This document shows positions 59,764 to 64,000 of a DNA stretch of 64,000 nucleotides, piece after piece (the first letter of the stretch is position 1; the number at the start of each line of letters is the position of its first letter). Location of the stretch: NCBI GenBank assembly GCA_017453305.1, contig JAFTKJ010000020.1, positions 1-64,000 on the forward strand, given 5' to 3'. This DNA is from Clostridia bacterium (GTDB taxonomy: Bacteria > Bacillota > Clostridia > Oscillospirales > CAG-272). The notes under the pieces were generated by a model. The model was not told where the DNA came from, did no database searches, and saw only the letters and a program-made list of their open reading frames with translations. The translations under genes and the position numbers were made by a program.

Positions 59764-59792
59764 TTGTACTTTCGGAAAGAAAATGATATACT
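59764..59792 (+). promoter_or_regulatory. promoter of PIG-L/NagB-like operon
   Basis: TTGTAC (59764-59769), 17-nt spacer, TGATATACT with TATACT at 59787-59792. Confidence 0.65.
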
Positions 59793-59837
59793 GTTTTCAG
59801 TAGCCGACTACGGCTTTGGAAAGGAGTGCTTATTATT

Positions 59838-60539
59838 ATGAGAATACTTGCAATCGGGGCGCACCCCGACGATATTGAAATTGCTTGCTCAGGTACGCTT
59901 GCCAAATGCGTCAAGCGTGGGGACACGGTCATTGTTTGCCACGCATCCTCGGGTAACCTCGGACACGTGATCATTCCGCCCGATGAATTGACGAAGATCA
60001 GAGCAGAGGAGGCAAGACGCGCGGGCGCGATGGCGGGGATTGAGGTCATCTGGGGCGGCTTTGACGACTTGGAGATTTTTGATGACCGCGAGGCGCGGGA
60101 CAAAATCGTTAATGTAATCAAATATGCCAACCCCGACGTCATCATAACGCACGATCCCAATGACTATATGCCCGACCACACCACCGTTTCCAAGCTGGTG
60201 TTTGATGCGGCGTTCACTGCGACACTCCCGAACTACGGCGACCGCAGCGTGCCGCCCGCCAAGCTGGTGCCGATCTATTATATGGACACGCTGGCAGGTG
60301 TCAACTTTAACCCCACTGAGTACGTGGACGTAACGGACGAGATCGAATTGAAGCTTCGTATGCTGGAATGTCACGAGAGCCAGGTCGTGTGGATGCGCGA
60401 TCACGACGGCATCGACTTTCCCGATATGGTGCGCACCTGCTCGCGCTATCGCGGATATCAATGCGGCGCGGAATACGCAGAGGGCTTCCGCCAATGTCAG
60501 GTGTATCTGAAGGGCACGACCAAGAGGTTGTTGCCTTGA
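59838..60539 (+). CDS. PIG-L/LmbE family deacetylase
   Basis: A 233-aa zinc-dependent N-deacetylase. AHPDDIE (about 7-13) gives the first zinc and catalytic residues; [14 protein letters not shown] (about 104-117) supplies the third ligand region. Relatives de-N-acetylate GlcNAc derivatives. The ATG at 59838 has AAGGAG 11 nt upstream; a GTG at 59826 overlaps that site. It is 20 bases ahead of the NagB-like gene, a pairing (also fused in Bacteroidetes) that points to amino-sugar breakdown. Confidence 0.85.
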   Translation: MRILAIGAHPDDIEIACSGTLAKCVKRGDTVIVCHASSGNLGHVIIPPDELTKIRAEEARRAGAMAGIEVIWGGFDDLEIFDDREARDKIVNVIKYANPDVIITHDPNDYMPDHTTVSKLVFDAAFTATLPNYGDRSVPPAKLVPIYYMDTLAGVNFNPTEYVDVTDEIELKLRMLECHESQVVWMRDHDGIDFPDMVRTCSRYRGYQCGAEYAEGFRQCQVYLKGTTKRLLP

Positions 60540-60559
60540 ATAGGAAAGGAGTAAACAAT

Positions 60560-61507
60560 ATGAATTTCAATTCTACCGTAAAAGGCTCGGCGCTGGAGGG
60601 CTTCTATCCTGCAGGCTGGGATTTTGATAAGATCGATGCCTGCATCGATTCTCCCGAGAAAATCACCGACCGTCAGGACTTCTGGAATCCCGCGTTCACC
60701 CCTGTTCCATGCTCGACGCTTGGCGCATTTGAAACCTATATGGGACACGAGATCGCGATGCAGATCCGTCTGTCGCGCGAGAGAGGCGAGAAGATCGCAT
60801 TTATCTTGCCCGTGGGTCCCATGGGAATGTATCAATGGGTGGTCTATTTTCTTAAGGAATGGCAGATTTCCTGCGACCACGTTTATACCTTTAATATGGA
60901 CGAGTGGGCAGATGCCGACGGTAACACCTTAGCTCCCGATAATACAGGCGCATTCCAATATGCGATGGAACAGGCGCTGTTCGATCCGTTGGGGAGCTTG
61001 ACCGTCCCGCCCTCACAGCGCAACTTCGCAACCAAGGAGAATTTGCCTACCTATCCCGAAAAGATCGCCGCGCTCAAGGCAGAGGGTGCAAAGCTCGTGT
61101 TGGTGTACGGTATCGGCAGAATGTGCCACATCGCCTTCTGGGAGCCGACCTTTGCCGCTGATTACGCAAGCGAGAAGGAGTGGGAATCGGCACCTTATCG
61201 CATTGGCGCAAAGATCCACCCCCTGACCGTCGAGCAGAACGCGCTGACCAGCTTCAAGTCGCGCACTACGCTGGTTCCTTGTCGCGCGAACACCATTGGT
61301 CCCGGGCTCTTTTTGCAGGCGGACTATGCCATTGGCGGCGCTGACGGCGTGCTGGGGCGCGGGATGCAGTGGCAGGGAATGTCTCTTTGGATGACCCTGC
61401 GCTACGGAAAAACGCCGTGGATCACCTCTTCTTACATTCCCACGCTCCCGGGTAAGCTCTTCTTCTTGACCGAGCTGGCAGGTCCGTTGGTTGCGGATTG
61501 TAACTGA
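60560..61507 (+). CDS. NagB-like protein with altered catalytic motif
   Basis: A 315-aa protein of the glucosamine-6-phosphate deaminase/isomerase fold. [11 protein letters not shown] matches the NagB segment with the proton-transfer Asp. The second active-site motif, GIGxDGHIAFNEP in NagB, reads [13 protein letters not shown]: His and Glu are kept but the Asp is Met and the Gly is Cys. An N-terminal extension of about 50 residues precedes the fold. It could act on another amino sugar phosphate, or be an isomerase or regulator. ATG at 60560 with AAAGGAG. Confidence 0.75.
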   Translation: MNFNSTVKGSALEGFYPAGWDFDKIDACIDSPEKITDRQDFWNPAFTPVPCSTLGAFETYMGHEIAMQIRLSRERGEKIAFILPVGPMGMYQWVVYFLKEWQISCDHVYTFNMDEWADADGNTLAPDNTGAFQYAMEQALFDPLGSLTVPPSQRNFATKENLPTYPEKIAALKAEGAKLVLVYGIGRMCHIAFWEPTFAADYASEKEWESAPYRIGAKIHPLTVEQNALTSFKSRTTLVPCRANTIGPGLFLQADYAIGGADGVLGRGMQWQGMSLWMTLRYGKTPWITSSYIPTLPGKLFFLTELAGPLVADCN

Positions 61508-61510
61508 CGT

Positions 61511-61939
61511 ATGATTTCTGTTTTTTATGTGGATGCACACAACACCGTGGTGTTTGCTGCGCAGGAGCTGCGGCGATATCTTCGGATGATGATGCCAAAG
61601 GCGGGTGAAATTCCCGTTTCGTACGCCCCGACGGCAAAGAGTGGCATTCGTGTCGGCTTGATGTCATCGTTTGGCTTGGAGGCATCCGACGTTGCCGACG
61701 GAGAGCTTGACGAGATACTTTACGCAAGTGTTGCGGACGGCAACGGAGTGATCTCGGGAAACAATCCGCGTGCAGTTCTGCTTTCCGAACACGGAAAAAA
61801 GAAGAGCTTCGCTTTGAAGCTGCCGCGGCGATTGAGATCGCAAAAAACGTTTTGTGGAGCGTGCTTGCCGGACTGAAATACCTTTGCACTTTGAAATGCG
61901 AACGGTATCGTTGGCTGCCATGCGGCTTTCGGATGATAT
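61511..61939 (+). pseudogene. remnant of a GH20/GH67-like enzyme
   Basis: The first ~95 codons (from ATG 61511) read as the N-terminal alpha-beta domain of a glycoside hydrolase (VFAAQELRRYLRMMMP, GIRVGL, ISGNNPRAVLL). At about 61795 this frame becomes Lys/Arg-rich nonsense and stops at 61876. Another frame then reads sensibly (EELRFEAAAAIEIAKNVLWSVLAGL) to a stop at about 61939. It looks like a large internal deletion joining the start and the end of a gene. It follows the NagB-like gene by 3 bases, so the intact gene was probably the third of that operon. Confidence 0.7.
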
Positions 61940-61945
61940 AAAAAC

Positions 61946-61995
61946 ATCGGACACATCACCGTGCAAAAACACGGAAATGATGTGCCCGATTTTTT
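61946..61995. terminator. GGACAC-type terminator, convergent genes
   Basis: ATCGGACACATCA (61946-61958) pairs with TGATGTGCCCGAT (61978-61990) plus an inner CCGTG/CACGG stem; T-run after. A-C mismatch as in the 45279 and 50345 copies. Confidence 0.85.
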
Positions 61996-62052
61996 ATGTT
62001 TGTTTTTTTGCGAAGGGATTGCTGTAGTGATCAGTCGTTCCATGAGGAAGCG

Positions 62053-62826
62053 TCAGTATTTCCCGGGGGATACGCCCGTATAAGCTTTAAACACGTGACT
62101 GAAATAGTACACATTTTGAAATCCGCAAGCGGTGGCAATCTCCTCAAGTCGAAACAGATTGCTGGAAAGCATCTCCTTAGCGTGCTCGATGCGCGTGTGG
62201 TTGAGGTAATGAATGGGGGACTCGCCGTAGACCTTGCGAAAGAGGGCGCGCAAATGAGATGGAGAGCAGCATGCCGCATTGGCAATCTCCCGAACGCCGA
62301 CGTTTTGATCGAAGTTCTCTTCAATAAAGAATTTTGCGCGTGCTACGGGATCGTCACGACACAGCAGCGTGCGCGTGTAATGCTCGTTGATGATGTGGCA
62401 CAAAATTTGCTGTACCAGGGCACGTAATAGAGTCTCGCCGCAAACGGAGGTCGTGCCATGTGTTTCGGCAGCTCTTTCAAAAGCGTCGCGGTAACGGCGG
62501 CGATGCTCGGAGGTAAAAATATGACAGTTGGGGAGAACGGTATCGGCAAAGTCCTTCTCCTCGGTCAGGTAAGAGATGACGATGTACTCGGTTGGGGAAT
62601 CTCCAATCGCCTCCAGGAGGTACACGTCACCAAACCTTTGTAAAATGATATCACCCTCGCCTGCCACCTCGGTTTTGCCGTTTTGAAAGCTGATTTGAAG
62701 CTTGCCCGACATGACCAAGGTCAGCCCGTGCGCGCTTCTGCCCGACATTTGAATTGCTTTTCCGGGGGCGTAGATGCGGCGGTAGGCAAACGGAACGGAC
62801 CTGACGCGAAAATCGAATGCATCCAT
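62053..62826 (-). CDS. AraC-family transcriptional regulator
   Basis: A 257-aa regulator with a cupin sensor (~1-120) and C-terminal double HTH (CCSPSHLRALFRKVYGESPIHYLN, then CGFQNVYYFSHVFKAYTGVSPGKY). The ATG at 62826 has GGAGG 7 nt upstream; the 20-codon upstream extension crosses the -10. It is convergent with the NagB-like operon and divergent from the iron-sulfur reductase. Confidence 0.87.
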   Translation of the reverse strand: MDAFDFRVRSVPFAYRRIYAPGKAIQMSGRSAHGLTLVMSGKLQISFQNGKTEVAGEGDIILQRFGDVYLLEAIGDSPTEYIVISYLTEEKDFADTVLPNCHIFTSEHRRRYRDAFERAAETHGTTSVCGETLLRALVQQILCHIINEHYTRTLLCRDDPVARAKFFIEENFDQNVGVREIANAACCSPSHLRALFRKVYGESPIHYLNHTRIEHAKEMLSSNLFRLEEIATACGFQNVYYFSHVFKAYTGVSPGKY

Positions 62827-62857
62827 ATTGGTTCCTCCAAAATCGAAATCTATAATC

Positions 62858-62886
62858 AGTATAGCAGAAAACGCGCGTAAAATCAA
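62858..62886 (-). promoter_or_regulatory. promoter of AraC regulator
   Basis: Minus-strand TTGATT (62881-62886), 17-nt spacer, TGCTATACT with TATACT at 62858-62863. Confidence 0.7.
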
Positions 62887-62927
62887 TGCTAACGTCGAAT
62901 TTTATAAAAAATAAAGTGAAATATACA

Positions 62928-62956
62928 TTGAAAGCCGTGCATTTGGCTGTTATAAT
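62928..62956 (+). promoter_or_regulatory. distal promoter of iron-sulfur reductase gene
   Basis: TTGAAA (62928-62933), 17-nt spacer, TATAAT (62951-62956), about 100 nt before the ATG. Confidence 0.65.
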
Positions 62957-63007
62957 ATAGGTAAGGTGGGAAGATGTGATGATTTTGTAAAACGATAGGA
63001 AAACATA

Positions 63008-63035
63008 TTGAAAAAATCTTGTTTTGCGCTATCAT
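63008..63035 (+). promoter_or_regulatory. proximal promoter of iron-sulfur reductase gene
   Basis: TTGAAA (63008-63013), 16-nt spacer, TATCAT (63030-63035). Weaker than the distal promoter. Confidence 0.5.
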
Positions 63036-63060
63036 AAATACAGATAGAAGGAGAACTGTT

Positions 63061-64000
63061 ATGACGAAAGAAGAATTAAAGGCGCTGGCGAAAAGCCTTG
63101 GTGCTGACCTTGTTGGAATTGCATCGATGGATCGCTTCGAGGGCGCGCCCAAAGAAATGGATCCCCGTTATATTATGCCGGAGGCGAAGAGCATGATCGT
63201 TATGTGCTTCCGCGTGATGCGCGGCTCCTTGCGCGGTATTGAGGAGGGAACCTTCTTCAGCAACTATTCCGCAATGGGCTACGGCGGCTTGACCTACAAC
63301 TATATCCCCATGACGGTAATCAACCTTTGTAAGCACATCGAGGACGAGGGCTATGAGGCAATCCCGATCGGTCACCAGAGTGATTGGCGCGGTATTGATA
63401 ATCAAGGAGTTCAAAAGAAGAACTTCAGCGTTCCCGTGCGCGAGGGGCTTCCTGCCCCCGATATTATGATCCACCTGCGCATCGCGGCATATCTTGCGGG
63501 GCTTGGCGAGATCGGATACAGTAAAATGTTCCTCACGCCCGAGTTCGGTCCCCGTCAGCGGATTGGTGTTGTTTTGACCGAGATGGAGCTTGAGCCGGAT
63601 CCTATCTATGACGGCCCCAAGCTTTGTAACAAGTGCATGGCATGCGTGCGCGCCTGCCCCGGCAACTGTATCAGCGATACAAAGACGGTTAAGGTCACAC
63701 TTGCGGGACACGAGGTGGAGTGGGGCGAAATCGACACACTGAAGTGCAACGATACCTTCAACGGCGGTACGCGCGTTGAGCACGGCGAGGGTGGCGACTA
63801 CGTTGCAGGACGTGACGATATTACGCGCGGCTCGCACACGCCTTTCTATCATAAACCCAAAACCGTATATCAAAGCGGTCAGGCTGTTTGCGGTGCACGC
63901 GGCTGTACGCGTGCGTGCATGATGAGTCTGGAGGCAAGAGGTGTGCTTAAGAACAAGTTCAAAGAGCCCTTCCGCCGCCGTCGCCCGTGGCAGGTGGATT
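63061..64000 (+). CDS. 4Fe-4S reductase, QueG-like/RdhA-like (partial)
   Basis: A gene cut by the window edge (313 codons present, no stop). Residues 1-170 resemble the cofactor-binding region of epoxyqueuosine reductase/reductive dehalogenase-type proteins, with AYLAGLGEIGYSKMFLTPEFGPRQRIG as the clearest block. A CxxCxxCxxxCP ferredoxin motif sits at C189, C192, C195, C199, and further cysteines (CGARGCTRAC) appear at about residue 279-288. The insert between them is longer than in QueG, so it is probably a paralogue of unknown substrate. ATG at 63061 with AAGGAG upstream. Confidence 0.8.
   Translation, partial: MTKEELKALAKSLGADLVGIASMDRFEGAPKEMDPRYIMPEAKSMIVMCFRVMRGSLRGIEEGTFFSNYSAMGYGGLTYNYIPMTVINLCKHIEDEGYEAIPIGHQSDWRGIDNQGVQKKNFSVPVREGLPAPDIMIHLRIAAYLAGLGEIGYSKMFLTPEFGPRQRIGVVLTEMELEPDPIYDGPKLCNKCMACVRACPGNCISDTKTVKVTLAGHEVEWGEIDTLKCNDTFNGGTRVEHGEGGDYVAGRDDITRGSHTPFYHKPKTVYQSGQAVCGARGCTRACMMSLEARGVLKNKFKEPFRRRRPWQVD

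Overview
This window looks like a chromosomal segment of an anaerobic, probably gut-dwelling Firmicute (Clostridia type). The evidence is strong AGGAGG-type ribosome binding sites, sigma-A promoters with near-exact 17-nt spacers, an Sfp-type phosphopantetheinyl transferase, SipW-type secretion, many AraC regulators and a large set of intracellular glycan enzymes. No rRNA or other taxonomic marker is present, so the assignment is inference.

Region 1 (166-16569, all minus strand) is the most unusual part. It is one long gene train starting from a promoter at 16627-16655. Four exported proteins come first (230, 1164, 251 and 281 aa), all with a G-F/G-A/S-x-W type leader. They are followed by an ER-type (Ser/His) signal peptidase, a membrane-anchored McrB-like AAA+ ATPase, a DUF2357/McrC-like protein that ends in a zinc ribbon and shows no obvious nuclease, an ABC transporter pair, a large membrane-anchored beta-helix-like protein and a lipoprotein. 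The last genes overlap by 1-4 bases (ATGA, GTGA, TAATG, TGATG). I propose that this is a cell-surface fibre or envelope assembly system that has recruited McrBC-type machinery. The parts are recognisable families; the combination is not one I know.

Region 2 (16999-23204, plus) holds an M14-type peptidase, a GH29 alpha-fucosidase, an unassigned beta-propeller glycosidase-like protein and an amidohydrolase.

Region 3 (23362-28846, minus) is an AT-rich accessory block next to a tRNA-Gln gene. Small membrane proteins and lipoproteins share a common plan: an extended -10 promoter, the variant Shine-Dalgarno AAAGGCGGT, an ORF, a perfect hairpin terminator, and then a string of short palindromes. 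Five palindrome-array elements of at least two sequence families separate the genes. The tRNA 3' end is part of a 31-bp near-perfect palindrome.

Region 4 (28961-64000) is a carbohydrate-utilisation region. It contains GH78-, GH36-, GH32-, GH42- and GH20-type enzymes, a CBM9-like protein, three Gfo/Idh/MocA oxidoreductases, NagA, a divergent NagB-like protein, a PIG-L deacetylase, ManA, an SGNH esterase, AraM-type glycerol-1-phosphate dehydrogenase and five AraC-family regulators. None of the enzymes has a signal peptide, so they probably act on imported oligosaccharides. Embedded in it are a GldF-GldG-like fusion with a nucleotide-binding partner that has lost every ATP-binding motif, two regulators that appear to be translated from leaderless mRNAs, and a decayed glycoside hydrolase. 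A partial iron-sulfur reductase gene runs off the right edge.
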